The notes under the pieces are model-generated. The model saw only the letters and a list, made by a program, of their open reading frames with translations. It made no database searches and was not told the origin of the DNA. DNA of 64,000 nucleotides, taken from assembly GCF_026210795.1 (NCBI RefSeq), contig NC_089458.1, positions 496,001 through 560,000 on the forward strand, read 5' to 3'. Positions within the stretch are counted from its first letter, which is position 1, and each line of letters begins with the position of its first letter. Made by a program: the position numbers and the translations under genes. Source of the stretch: Rhizophagus irregularis (Eukaryota > Glomeromycota > Glomeromycetes > Glomerales > Glomeraceae). Positions 52,533 to 64,000 of this stretch are shown one piece after another.

Positions 52533-53828
52533 ATGAAGCGGATCATAGGATGGATGCAATTCTGATATCCTCTGGAGACCTTCATCACGTAATCTGAGAA
52601 GAATATCTCGATTAGATGGATCCACATCATAACCATCACCTATCATAATTGCTGCTACATCAGAAGCTGTAGGAGCATTATACCGACGGGAATCTTTTGT
52701 TTGATCACTATGAATAAGCATTGAAATTTCAGTGGCTTCATTTGCTTGGATGACATCTCTTATTTGATGAAAATTTTGAACATATGGATTGTATTCATCT
52801 AACATATCCTGCAAGTTCTGTAGAATATTTACATCCAAATTCTGCATTATATTATGTCTGTTTTTATTTTGATTTTCAGTATCATAGATATACAGTTGGA
52901 CAAATATCGGAGTGTGATCTTCCTTTGGCAATAATAGTTCAATACAATGGTAAACTTGGCCATGGATATAGTTGCTGCCGAAATTATTATTACAGTTACG
53001 GCACGTGCTATAATCACCGTAATTAAAAACCGTAAACCGTAATTGCTGTAATGCCGTAATGCCGTAATTTAACTTAACGCCATAATGCCGTAGTGTAATA
53101 TGCCGTAAATAAATAAGACTAAACTTAATTTCAGCCGTTCGTAATGCCCGATCAACTTTTTTTAGCGTTATATCACGTGACATTACACCAATTTCCAAAA
53201 AAGGAAATTTTGTCCCTCAATAAATCAAAGAAATGGATTGCACAAGGTTACACAAGGTTCTAAAAAAGGAGATCTTTTTGCCGATCATTTGGTATTATTC
53301 AAGTCATGTGATCATAATTAATTACGGCATTTTATTACGGTTATGGCATTATTTACGACATATGCCGTAATGCTGTAATGCCGTAATTAGTGAATTTTGA
53401 CGGCACCTATAGTCATGGATCTGAAAATTGAATACACCTTTTCTTTGGAATTCCTCATTTATTTTGGCACCAAAGAACGTGCATGCTAAAAGGCTGTTGT
53501 AACCTCTGATATTTTTGTGAAATGTATTTGCATCAGATCTTGACGAAGTGTACAGGTTTAACAAATATGGTGGTGGTTCAAGTAAAGGTTGTAAATTAAC
53601 TTTTCCACCTGCACAGCATATTGCAAATGCTGAAGATACACGGCTGCTGTTACGAATTCTTTCCTCTATCCAAAATTTGGCATCACAATGGATGCAGGTT
53701 TGTTCTATATTTTTTAATTCATGGCGTTCTTCTCTTTTTTCTGTACAATTATTCTTTTGCTTTTTCCTGAAATGACTCACTCTTTCCTTGCATAATCTTT
53801 TTTTACGTTGATCTGTTGTTTCAGACAT
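52533..53828 (-). pseudogene. N-terminal part of the split Helitron Rep/helicase protein
   Basis: Starts MSETTDQRKKRLCKERVSH at 53828, with a Cys pair (CIHCDAKFW ... FAICCAGGK), then FHKNIRGYNSLLACTFFGAK and FNFQIH. A 446-bp MITE interrupts at 53413-52968. It continues GQVYHCIELLLPKEDHTPIFVQLYIYDTEN, LQDMLDEYNPYVQNF, STRRYNAPTASDVAAIMIGD-like sequence (here DSRRYNAPTASDV) and RISELHPSYDPLHY, where the 24.5-kb element begins. The next residues of the family (VLLFPNG) are at 27980. Apart from insertions this part is well preserved. Confidence 0.9.
52968..53413. mobile_element. 446-bp MITE with 7-bp target duplication (hAT-like)
   Basis: CATGGAT flanks both sides (52961-52967, 53414-53420). Ends are ATAGTTGCTGCCG and, from the right, ACTATAGGTGCCG, with ATTACGGCA blocks inside. 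GCCGTAATGCCGTAA-type short repeats fill both halves. Removing it joins the Helitron codons into FQIHGQVYH. A 7-8-bp duplication fits hAT; the superfamily is inferred. Confidence 0.8.
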
Positions 53829-53978
53829 TTTCCTGAAAGGTTAAATGGCAATTGACTATTTTATGCGTTATAAAAGCATTATCGTGTTATATGAAAGAAC
53901 ACGTGAAGCAGTTTCTCACACATTGACATTATTTTCGCACATATTAGTTACTACCATTAAGGAATTATTTATTCATTA

Positions 53979-54155
53979 TATACATGCTGCCCAAATTATT
54001 TTAGGATGCTATAATTATAATTTGGGATGTCGTAATTTATTTAATTTATATATAATTTACTATGTAAAGTGCCAAAATAATTTGGGATGTCATAATTGAA
54101 TTTGGGATTTTACTTATAATTACGGCAGCCTAAAATAATTTGGGTGGCATGTATA
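53979..54155. mobile_element. 177-bp MITE with 8-bp target duplication
   Basis: Inverted ends of about 33 bp starting TATACATGC, then (TG/CA)CCCAAATTATTTTAGG; ATTCATTA flanks both sides (53971-53978, 54156-54163). Internal copies of AATAATTTGGGATGTC. An 8-bp duplication points to hAT. Confidence 0.85.
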
Positions 54156-54163
54156 ATTCATTA

Positions 54164-55535
54164 TATGATATTATCAAAGGTAAAATTGGTTAAATTTTTT
54201 TTGATCAATCAATTTTCATAATAATTTTTATTAATAATTTCAATCTTGTTAATTAAATTCGATAATGATTGTTACAGCCAGCTTATTTGAAATTAAAAGG
54301 TTAGCAAATTGTTGAGATTAATTGCAAGATTTCAAATTGTACAAAGAAGAATATGTGAGACAAAAAAATGTAAAGAATAATTTTCAAGTTATTGGGAAAT
54401 TAAAGGAATTTATTAACATTTATATTAATATATTTAATTAGCCGTTACTACAGTCAAAACAAATTTCTTCACTATAATTAATTGTTATCAATTGTCCTAT
54501 CACTGATTTTCGCTAAATATATAAGAAATTGTTAATTGAATTTAATGAAAAAGAAGTTGCAGTACGTAATGTATTAGCTATCATATACACAAAGAAATAT
54601 AATAAATATAACGAACCCTAAATGTAAAATGTAAAAATTAAATAATTTCTTGGGTTGTTGGCAATTGATATATATATTACATAATATAATAATACAGTTA
54701 AATTATTTGATAAATTTGCTAAATTTTGGCACTTTAATTTTAGGCAAAAATCATAATTCTTGTTAACGTACGCACTGGCCGGAGTTAAGTTTAACGCTAT
54801 CACGTGCAAGTGCATAACTCCTAAAATCTGGTTCGCACAGTGCGTATATTAAGGAACTCACAAAATCATAATGCTGGCCGTAATTCTGACCATAATTGGT
54901 GATTAGTACAAATTTCCTAATATGGAATTTGTAACCTTGTGTAATACATATCTTGGGTTTTGTTGGAAAAAAATTTCTTTTTTAGGAAATAATGTAACAA
55001 CACGTGGAAAATTTATTTATACAGGGTAATCTAAACGTTACGGTTACACAATTTTTTTTAATTATATAGATTAAGAAACAATAACACAAAAAAAAGAAAA
55101 AAAAATTTTTGGGTTGTTTCTCAATTTATTTAAGAAGGAATGAAATAATCTTGAAAATGGCATAATTGTTAATAGTGAAGTTATTTGCGATAATAGTATA
55201 TAAAGTTAAGTTGAAGCTTGCATTGATGCAAATGAAGACCAAATCAAATATTAATTAAATAATAAAATATATGCATTTTTGACTCCACTTCCCAAAAATA
55301 AAAAAAAATTCATAGTTTTATTATAAAATTTACAAGTTATATTAATAAAACTGACCACCATTACTTATGCCAAAGTCTGTATATCTATTTTTGATTTATT
55401 AAAATACAGTTTAATCTAAAACTTCAAGCAATATATTCTTAACTTGAAAAATCTAAATTTATAATTATTTTAAGACAACTTTAATTTATAAAAATATCTA
55501 ATTTTATTATTATTTATTATTATCAAATTTCTAAT
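54164..55535. other. No gene seen
   Basis: AT-rich. Should contain the missing 5' end of the Helitron, which I could not place. Confidence 0.45.
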
Positions 55536-57124
55536 TTAAAATTGTTGAGCTGCTTGTTTGATATTTTTCTGCCATCCAATTTTCACTACTCCTAATTTTT
55601 GCAATTGATCATCTGATAAATCTTTGATTACATTTACAGTGATTTCTTCTTCAAGAAAAGCATTCTCAAAGTTAGAATATACATTACAGTTATATTTTTT
55701 ATCTAAACTATTGAGAAATTCACCAATTGAAGGTAATGTATTTGGTGATGTTAAATGAATACCATTTGTATTATTAAAATTACTTGATGTTAACTGGTCT
55801 TGAAAAGTGCAATTTGGATAAAATTGTGATGGTAATTGGATAATAATAGTAGTAGAGGTAGTAGTAGGTAATGTTTGACTTACTTGTGTTTGTAAAATCA
55901 AATTAGATATACTTGATTTTACATCAAATGTTAGATAAGATGGAGGTACTTCGTAGGTAGCTCCTTTATTTATCTAAATAAAATTTTCACATCTTTTATT
56001 TGAATTTATAAATAAACAATATTTACATGAAAAAACCTACTATTTCTTGTGCCCAAAGTTGTAATCTAGCAGGATCAAGCTGTAAATGCCAATTATCTTG
56101 AATAAAACATGGTGTTGCGTGTACATTACATCTATATATTTCACATAAAGTAGAAATAACTTCAGATCTTGTTTTTTCTTCATTTGATAAATCTTCTTCA
56201 CAAATGGCACGTAATTTTTTCTTTTTTGTATATTGTAGTTCTTCAGCAGAAGAAAATCCACTTTCATCAGAACTCTAAAAATTATAAATGTTAAAAATTG
56301 ATTCGTTATATTACATAGTATATTGTATATAAATTTACCTTATTATGAAGCTTTTTTTTCTTTGTTAAATTATCTCTTACAGCTACTATCATTGACATTT
56401 TTTTGCCATCTAGAACTATCCTTTTATATTCACCAATAAATCTTTGGAAATCCAATTCATCCTTAAGTTCATTTGAGGGTCCATGTACATTTACTGCTTT
56501 GTATGATATAACATAATCCTTTGATGTAATTTTTTCTCTCAAAGTTTTTTGAACTACCAAATTTACTTTTTCCATGGCATTTTTATAACTGGTAGGTTCA
56601 ATATTCAGAGTTTTTGCTATAGGTACTTTTATATTCTTACTTTTAACAATTATCTGCACTTTTACCTCATCTTCAACTTCTACATTATCAATATCTTCTT
56701 CCTCATAAGTATCACTACTTACCAAAGAGATTGTTTGATGATCCCCTACTTTATCATCATTCTCAGCATCTTTTTCATTTGATAAATTATTTAGAGCAAC
56801 TTTTTTCTTGTCAGCACTTCTATGACGTTGAATTTGGCTATTACAGGCGCTACAAAGGGTGAAAGAAAATGTTTTTTCAAAATTACTGTTATAGCCAAAC
56901 TTGTCATTGGCATCAGACATATATTTATTTGCTTTTGGAAATGAAGAATCTGGAGTAAAAGTGCGTTGATATATTTGTTGTCCGCGTTTTGGGTGTTTAG
57001 TTCTTGATGGCTGTTTATTTTTATCACATTTACATGACTCTTCTTGTGGAAACTCAAAACAATACAAGCATTTTTGACATGAGTAACATGCGCCTAGAAG
57101 GTATTTACAATCAAGATTTGTCAT
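55536..57124 (-). CDS. Zinc-cluster protein with SAM-like C-terminus (485 aa), unknown function
   Basis: Three exons: 57124-56339, 56274-56041 and 55973-55536, all GT-AG in phase 0. The N-terminus holds a Cys-rich cluster (LGACYSCQKCLYCFEF ... CKC, later TLCSACNSQIQRH), followed by an acidic, low-complexity linker and a domain with KTLREKITSKDYVISYKAVN and DFQRFIGEYKRIVLDGKKM. The last 60 residues (LPSIGEFLNSLDKKYN ... EEEITVNVIKDLSDDQLQKLGV) have the helical pattern of a SAM domain, used for protein-protein contact. The combination resembles a family I associate with Rhizophagus; no function is known. A GTAAGT inside exon 3 (about 55886) could be an alternative donor. Confidence 0.7.
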
Positions 57125-58217
57125 TTGAATAGTTTTAAACGCGAGGAATTACTCCAACCTCTTTTTCGCGTAGTTTTCATTATAATTCTAAATCTGGAAA
57201 GCAATCATGAATTAGTGAAACACAAATAATTTGGCCAATAATCATTCAAGGAAAATTGTGACAAATCACCTGATCACCCAGTTACTGATGCGGTCAGCGG
57301 TCAGTCAAGCCGATCTACAATAAACATAAAAACAACAACTACGCCCTGATAAGCTATTATGGATATATAACCTGATTGGTTATACATTTTTTCGAATCCG
57401 ATACGATCTAGAAATGAACAGGGCTACTAATTCGAAAATAATGCGGAAATTTAATCATACCATTTTTTTTATTAACTCATTTAAAAACGTAATTTTTAAG
57501 GATAATTCAGTAATTTTACATTTGAAAATGCAAAAAAAAAGCCAAAAAATCAAAAATTGGTGTACATTACTAAATCATTAAATCTTTTGAAGCAAAAATC
57601 GCATGATTTGGATGAAAAAAACGGAAAGATATCGCATAATCGCATTTTAAAATTGCCAATTAGTAATTCTTTTCGTCAATATTACAAATTTGAAAATCGT
57701 TGTCGATGCTTGTTGCTAACCATACTATTATCTCACTGCCCACATAAATTACTTATTACGGTAAAACTTCACTTGTGGGAAAACTAGTTGAAATAATAGA
57801 TGATGTAAATTATAAATTTGGTAATTTAAACATAATTTAAGTATATTTCGTATTTGGCATATTTTAAGTAAAAAAAGTAAATTGTATGGGATTATGATAT
57901 AATACTGATTTGTAAGTATAGGTTTTGTAAAATTTAGTCCTTATGCATGATTTACTGGTTAAAGGATAAGTCCTTAAAATAATCAATCTTTTCCTTGTTG
58001 TTAAGCTAGCATGAGAGTTGATTTTCATACGATTTATTCCACGTGAAACTCGCTAAACGTAATGAAAAGAAGAATCAAATCATTTTTGGCGCAATTACAT
58101 CATATTCCACCCAAACGGTTTCTAGAATTTGCGAAAAATCCAGAATTCGTGCAAGTATAAAAACACTTGAATTTGGGTCAACGATAAAAAATTTAAAAAT
58201 ACGAAAAACTAAAAAAA
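57125..58217. promoter_or_regulatory. Divergent intergenic region between the SAM-like gene and Hsp20
   Basis: About 1.1 kb with no credible gene. GCGGTCAGCGGTCAG (direct repeat, about 57291) is the only distinctive motif near the minus-strand gene. Confidence 0.45.
58120..58127 (+). promoter_or_regulatory. Heat-shock element upstream of Hsp20
   Basis: TTCTAGAA is the inverted GAA pair bound by heat-shock factor; AGAATTC follows about 17 bp later. A TATAAAAA box lies at 58156-58163, about 55 bp before the ATG. Confidence 0.65.
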
Positions 58218-58735
58218 ATGTCTATTATCAATTACGGCTGGGATTTAGATAACAGTATTAATCGTATTTTTGATGATTTTATTAAAGATTTGAACGTGGC
58301 CAGACGTGGTGGAAATCGCACTGGAGTTACTAACTTTAATCCTGCAATTGACGTTCATGAAAACGAAAATGAATTTAATATCATTGCTGAATTACCAGTA
58401 CGTATTTTTTTTTTCAAAAAATACTTTTTTCTCCCGTTAAAAATATACTAAAAGCAATATATTTTTTATAATTTTTATAGGGATTGAAAAAGGATCAAAT
58501 TAACGTTGATATTCGTGACAATGCTCTAGTAATCTCTGGTGAACTCAAGCAAGATGAAAAACATAAAGAAGGGAATACTCATATTAGAGAACGTCGTTAT
58601 GGTTCCTTTACTCGTGGTATTTCACTCCCGCCAAATGTTAAGGGCGATGATATCTCTGCTAAATTTGAGAACGGTCTTCTTGAATTGAAGCTTCCTAAAT
58701 CCGCTCCCACTGGCAAGAAAATTACCGTACAGTAA
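58218..58735 (+). CDS. Small heat-shock protein (Hsp20/alpha-crystallin), 144 aa
   Basis: Two exons, 58218-58397 and 58481-58735, intron donor GTACGT and acceptor TTATAG. The N-terminal arm (MSIINYGWDLDNSINRIFDDF) is followed by the alpha-crystallin domain from about residue 42: PAIDVHENENEFNIIAELPG, DQINVDIRDNALVISGE, RERRYGSFTRGISLPPNV and FENGLLELKLPK. The typical GVL motif reads GLL. A short tail ends KKITVQ. These proteins hold unfolding proteins in soluble form during stress, in the cytosol. The intron lies inside the domain. A heat-shock element and TATA box precede it, so heat induction is expected. Confidence 0.96.
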
Positions 58736-59445
58736 AAAGAACGTTTAGATTAGTATAATTATCTATATTATATATAGCAAGTTTAGCTAAAATTTGTTTA
58801 TTCATTTGTAAAATTTACCATTTCCTATAAGGTAGTAATTAAATACTATAAATAAAGATTGAGATCGTTTATGCAATATCTATCATCTCGTGATATTTGT
58901 GATTTGAAATTAGGTAATTGTATCACATAAATTCGCTATAATAATATGATAAAAAAAAAATCTATCTTTAATCACGTCCTTGACGTTTAGCCTTTTTTTT
59001 AAAAAAAAAAATTCGGGTTTTTTTGAAACAAAATTTCTTTTGCCGTATCACATTTTGTCTGACTTTTTCACGTCCCTTTAAAGGGGTAAGCTTAGAGTTC
59101 AGCAAAAATTTATGATTGACGCTTAGTTATTTATAGAATAACAACAATAATAATAGTAGTTGGTGAGTAGTTATATATCAAAATTTTAATAAAAGTACAA
59201 TTATAAGCATTTCTTTGCTAGCATTCGTGTAAAATTTTGCCTTTTAGAATTATTCCGGAAAGAAACGAGGATTGTGGAATTCGTTCATAAAATAACCAAC
59301 TATATGTGAGTTTAAATTATAACGAAATTTTTTAAATTTGATTGCTATTTTCAATCACTTGAAACACCTTGCCTTAATTTTCTTTTCAATATTTTCGAAG
59401 ATATTTTTACGTACTTTATATAAATCTTTCTGTAAATAACGAATT
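58736..59445. other. Intergenic between Hsp20 and the peroxisomal enzyme
   Basis: AT-rich; holds the Hsp20 3' region and the promoter of the next gene. No further gene seen. Confidence 0.5.
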
Positions 59446-62400
59446 ATGGCCCAAGGACTTCGTTTCGACGGACGCACTGTCATTGTTACAGGAGCTGGGG
59501 GTGGTAAGTAAAAAGAAGTTTTATCGCGGAAAAAAAAATTTTTTTTCTTTGAATCAAAAAACCATCGCAAAAACGATCCTTAGAAGTTTCACAAATGTAT
59601 ATAATGTATATTCCGTGTAACTTCAAAATTCGATCTCATTAAATTAGCAAAGGTGGCGCAGGAAATAGAATAACTCGTAACTCCTTTTTCATAAAGGTCT
59701 TGGGCGTGCATATGCTCTAGCTTTTGCATCTCGTGGTGCCAATGTTGTAGTTAATGACCTTGGCGTATCTCGAGGTGGGGATGGTTCATCTTCTGCAGCT
59801 GCAGATAAAGTAGTCGAGGAAATTATCAAAGCTGGTGGTAAAGCAGTTGCCAATTATAACTCGGTTGAAGATGGTGATAAAATTGTTGAAACTGCTATGA
59901 AAGCGTTTGGAAGGGTTGATATTGTAATTAATAACGCTGGGTAAATAAATATTATGATTTTTTATTGCTAAATTTTTTTATTAAAGTCGTTAAATTATAT
60001 TATTTTGTAGTATTTTACGTGATAAATCATTCTCAAGAATGACCGATATTGATTGGGATCTTATTCAAGCCGTACACGTTCGTGGTTCATATAAAGTAAC
60101 AAAAGCAGCTTGGGATATTTTCCGAAAACAAAAGTTTGGTAGAATTATTAATACGGCATCAGCTGCTGGCATTTATGGAAATTTTGGACAAGCAAATTAT
60201 AGCGCAGGTGAGATAGATTTATTTATATCTAAATAATTTTATATTTATTTTAATAAAATTTTAAATTTTCATAGCTAAACTTGCCCTTGTAAGCTTCACT
60301 GAAACACTTGCTAAAGAAGGAGTAAAGTCTAACATCCACGCCAATGTGATCGCTCCAATTGCAGCTTCTAGAATGACAGAAACTATTATGCCACCAGATG
60401 TTCTCGCAGCTCTTAAACCTGAATATGTAGCACCTCTCGTTTTATACTTATGTCATGAATCTACTGAAGAAAATGGCAGTCTATTCGAAGTCGGAGCTGG
60501 TTTCGTTGCTAAACTCAGATGGGAACGTTCCAAAGGTGCTGTTTTCAAGGCTGATGATACTTTCTTACCAGGTTGTGTAGCCGCAAAATGGAATGAAATT
60601 ACGGATTTTATAAATCCTGATTTTCCAGCTTCAATGGGTGATGCTGACTTTATCGGATTACTTGAGAAAGCAAAATCCCTACCCTCTAATCCAAAATCCG
60701 ATGATCTTAGATTGGATGGTAAAGTTGCTGTTATAACAGGAGCTGGTGGTGGTTTAGGTCGCGCATACGCTTTGTTATTGGGAAAATTGGGAGCTTCTGT
60801 TGTTGTTAATGACCTTGGAGTGAGTACTCATGGTCAAGGATCTACTTCAAGTGCAGCTGATAAAGTTGTTGAGGAAATTAGACAAGCTGGTGGTAAAGCT
60901 GTTGCAAACTATGATTCCGTTGAAAACGGAGATAAGGTCGTTGATACTGCTATAAAAGCTTTTGGACGTGTAGACATTATTATAAATAATGCTGGTATAT
61001 TGAGAGATAAATCTTTTGCCAGAATGACAGATCAAGATTGGGATTTAGTACAAAAAGTCCATTTGCGAGGAACCTACAAGGTTACCAAAGCAGCTTGGCC
61101 TTATCTTACAAAACAGAAATACGGTCGTATAATCAACACCGCATCTTCTGTCGGTTTATATGGTAACTTTGGTCAAGCTAACTATAGCACAGGTTAGAAA
61201 TCAGTTTTATTCAAATATCAGATGTTAGGAATATACTTATTTAACATTAATTACTTTTTTTTTTGTTTATATACAGCAAAACTCGGAATCTTAGGATTCA
61301 GTAATACTCTTGCTTTAGAAGGACGCAAAAGTAATATTCTTGTCAATACAATTGCACCAAATGCTGGTACTCGCATGACTGCTACTATATGGCCACCAGA
61401 TATGATCGAGGCTTTTAAACCTGATTACGTTGCTCCATTTGTTGGTTATCTCGCACATGAGGCATGTCAATCAACTGGCAATGTTTTTGAAGTAGGGGGT
61501 GGCTGGGCTGCTCAAGTACGTTGGCAACGTGCTGGCGGAGTCGGTTTTCCGACATCTAAAGCTTTATCTCCAGAAGATATTGCTTCGAAATGGAATGCAA
61601 TAACCAATTTCGATGATGGGCGTGCCACCCATCCAGCAGCCACACAAGAAGCACTACAACAATTCTTTGAAAACTTTGCTAATGCACAAAAAGCTGAATC
61701 TGGACAATCTAAATCCGGAAGTAGTGGTAAAATTGATGTAGAGGCTGCAAAAAAAAGAAAATTTGAATCTAATGTGTTCGAATATAAAGAGAGAGATGTA
61801 ATTCTTTATGCTCTAGGGGTTGGTTCAACTCGCAAAGATTTACAATGGGTATATGAAAATAGCGAAAATTTCTCTGTTATACCAACATTCGGTGTCATTC
61901 CAGCAATCAATTTATTACATATTTTTCCAATGAATGAAATTCTTGGCGATTTCAATCCGGTATGTTCAATGTTAAAATCTCGTAAATTATGATAATTATA
62001 TTTAATTTAACAGTAAGTTATTATATATATTGTAGATGATGCTTTTACACGGTGAACAATATCTTGAGCTTAAGAAACCAATTCCTACTTCTGGAAAATT
62101 GATATCAACACCATATGTTATTGACGTCCTTGATAAAGGAAAAGGAGTATCATTTGTTTTTGGTGTAACTACCGCGGACGAAAAAGGCGAGATTATATTT
62201 GAAAATCAGATAACTTTATTCATTCGTGGGATTGGAGGTTTTGGTGGCAAAAAGAACGGTGAAGATCGTGGTGCTGCTACAGCTTCAAACAAACCACCAA
62301 ATCGCGCCCCAGATGCTGTAGTACAAGAGAAAACAAGTGAAAACCAAGCTGCCTTATATCGTTTAAGTGGTGATTATAATCCATTACATATTGATCCTAA

Positions 62401-63305
62401 TATGTCCGCAATGGGAGGTTTTGATGTTCCGATTCTTCATGGAATGTGTACTTATGGTATTTCCGGAAAACATATTTTGTCTACATTTGGTAAAAACGAT
62501 CCAAATACTTTTAAAAGTATCAAAGCTCGATTGGCTGCACCGGTATTCCCTGGTGAGACGCTCGAGACTCAAATGTGGAAGGTTAGCATTTTTATTTCTC
62601 AATTGAAGTAATTAAGGTAATTTATTAATAAATATTATAATATAAATAGGAGGGTAGTAAGGTAATTTTTCAAACTCGTGTAGTTGAACGCGATGTTATT
62701 TGCGTTGCATCAGCTGCAGTGGAATTGAAAGATTCAGCCGATTTGGGAGCTAGTTCTGGAACTTCATCAGCTGCTTCAAGCGATAGTCTCTCTGTATCTG
62801 GATTCCAAGCATCATCAGTATTTGAGCAGCTCAAAGCTGGATTAAATTCTTCTTCCCCAGCAGAACGTCAGGCACAAGTAAAGAAGGTATGTAAATTATT
62901 AATTTTTAATTACGGAATTAAAACAAAAATAATTTTAATTTTCCCAATTTTAGGTAAAAGGATCCTTCCAAATAGATGTTACAAATGCAGAAGGCAAGAA
63001 ACAATCATGGTACATAGATTTTAAGACAGGAGATGGTGCGGTTGGTGTTGGACCATCACCAAAGAAAGCTGATGCTATAATTGGAGTGAGTGATTCTGAC
63101 TTCTTGGAGTTAGCAAGTGGCAAATTGAATGCACAGAAGGCATTTATGTCTGGCAAACTTAAGGTAAATTTGATGATTTCTCTTTTCATAAATAAAACAC
63201 ATACTTATATATCATTTATTTGATTAACAGATTAAAGGTAATATGATGCTTGCTACAAAACTTGGAGATATTTTGGCTGGAGGAAAATCAAAAGCCAAAT
63301 TGTAA
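59446..63305 (+). CDS. FOX2: Peroxisomal multifunctional enzyme type 2 (Fox2-like), 1055 aa
   Basis: Nine exons: 59446-59503, 59697-59940, 60011-60207, 60275-61192, 61277-61959, 62036-62581, 62650-62886, 62954-63163 and 63231-63305, all GT-AG, phases consistent. Domains: dehydrogenase 1 (about 5-290: [39 protein letters not shown]), dehydrogenase 2 (about 308-560, same motifs: [22 protein letters not shown]), MaoC-type hydratase 2 (about 620-890, catalytic [10 protein letters not shown] near 812), and an SCP2 sterol-carrier domain (about 935-1050). The last three residues are AKL, a peroxisomal type 1 signal. The enzyme carries out the hydration and second oxidation of fatty-acid beta-oxidation in peroxisomes. 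Yeast Fox2 lacks SCP2 and animal MFE-2 lacks the second dehydrogenase; here both are present. No defects are seen. Confidence 0.96.
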
Positions 63306-64000
63306 AAAATATAATAAATTCATTAAATTATAACTTTTATAATATAAAAAAAAATTATTTAAAAATTTGTGAATGAATATTTTGTTATATAATTTCATTA
63401 TATTTGATTTAGTTCTTTTTATTTTAAATAAATATTTATATTTATTATAAATGTAAATTTTTTGGGTTGATTCTAAAATTGAAAAATGTTAATTAATAAA
63501 TTTTAAGTTTGTAATTCTCAAAATTTTATCAATGTTTAAGGTTTATTCATATTTCAAACTTGTAATCTATATGCATATTAAAGCTTTAGTTTTAAGCTTG
63601 AAAATTTAGATACTTTTAGTATAAAGTTAGGGTTTTTATTATTTTAAATAATTGGTACATGACTGAAAATTCCGTTACTAATAAAATTAAATATACTAAT
63701 GGTTTACTGGCGGATTACGAATTAAACAGTAAATAATTACAAATATGCAAATTTGAACATTAGCAACAAAACAACTTACATAAATTAAAAAAAGGTTCAA
63801 TTTGGCATTTGTTCCGTTATTTTACCAAAAGCTATGATATAAATAGCCACTAACGAACAGAATAATGCTGCATTGTGTATAATTCTCTGTTAAATGATAA
63901 AAATCATATCACATGAGCGTAATGCTGAATTATCGGATCAAATTTTTATTGGATAATAAGAAATCAAAAATTTTTTTTTGATTGATTAACTGTTAAATCT
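63306..64000. other. Right edge, no gene seen
   Basis: 3' region of the peroxisomal gene and AT-rich sequence to the window end. Confidence 0.5.

Larger units (their letters stand above)
22483..53828 (-). mobile_element. Helitron, split by a 24.5-kb insertion and several smaller ones
   Basis: The Rep/helicase coding sequence is read from about 53828 down to 52533 and resumes from 27982 down to about 23170. The 3' end is placed at 22483, where the minus strand ends GGGCAGCAACTAG followed by T, the CTRR-T ending of Helitrons. The 5' end (TC after A) was not located upstream of 53828. Insertions inside it: the CACTA-like element 27983-52529, the Tc1-like element 25015-26335 and the MITE 52968-53413. 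In each case the coding sequence is continuous once the insertion is ignored. Confidence 0.85.

Noticed and set aside
52476-53828. Two separate Helitrons (23-28 kb and 52-54 kb)
   Set aside because: Both break at the same residue, on the same strand, at ends bearing the same ATA duplication; one split element explains this better.

Overview
The window looks like nuclear DNA of an arbuscular mycorrhizal fungus of the Rhizophagus type (Glomeromycotina). The DNA is very AT-rich and the genes have short GT-AG introns. Ordinary eukaryotic single-copy genes sit at the two edges: a COP9 signalosome subunit, a urease accessory protein, a small heat-shock protein and a peroxisomal multifunctional enzyme. 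Between them lies a large nest of transposons, many in families typical of this lineage. The species assignment is inference; no marker gene was compared.

Layout. 0-2.5 kb: a Tc1-like element with a frameshifted transposase, nested inside a second element that shares its first nine terminal bases. 3.3-10.2 kb: a gene island with an unknown Ser/Thr/Asn-rich protein, CSN4 and UreD transcribed divergently, a decayed dsRNA-binding-like gene and a small membrane protein. 11-14 kb: two pseudogenes (AAA-ATPase-like and FAR1-like). 15-21 kb: a MITE, a fold-back element, a 5'-truncated LINE inserted exactly into the end of the fold-back, and an unexplained GC-richer patch.

22.5-53.8 kb is one Helitron on the minus strand, blown apart by insertions. 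Its N-terminal coding part lies at 52.5-53.8 kb and the remainder at 23.2-28.0 kb. The 24,547-bp segment between the halves is bounded by inverted CACAG-type termini and an ATA target duplication. Removing it restores the Helitron reading frame at the junction, so I read 27983-52529 as a single CACTA-like insertion. It carries a decayed transposase at 40-43 kb and has itself collected a hAT element, a second CACTA-like element (29804-34314, CAA duplication), two pogo-like elements, a non-LTR retroelement with a 17-bp duplication and an intact 774-codon ORF, and a spliced Myb/SANT-like gene.

The most unusual feature is a pair of tandem exon-intron arrays carried by two transposons with different termini. 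Array A (31697-33263, inside the 4.5-kb CACTA-like element) has eleven consecutive introns of 73-110 nt, separated mostly by 26-38-nt exons. Most introns have a hairpin that swallows the 5' splice site and nearly all have a second hairpin around the branch site; the stems covary between copies. Array B (50666-51087, inside a 1.26-kb pogo-like element) has four introns of 72-82 nt with another conserved branch-site hairpin. I know of no described system of this kind.

55.5-63.3 kb returns to host genes: a zinc/SAM-like lineage-type protein, Hsp20 with a heat-shock element, and a nine-exon Fox2-type enzyme with two dehydrogenase domains, a hydratase, an SCP2 domain and a C-terminal AKL peroxisomal signal. 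Many dead repeats carry stops at positions where the family has Gln or Arg, consistent with C-to-T decay of methylated repeats.
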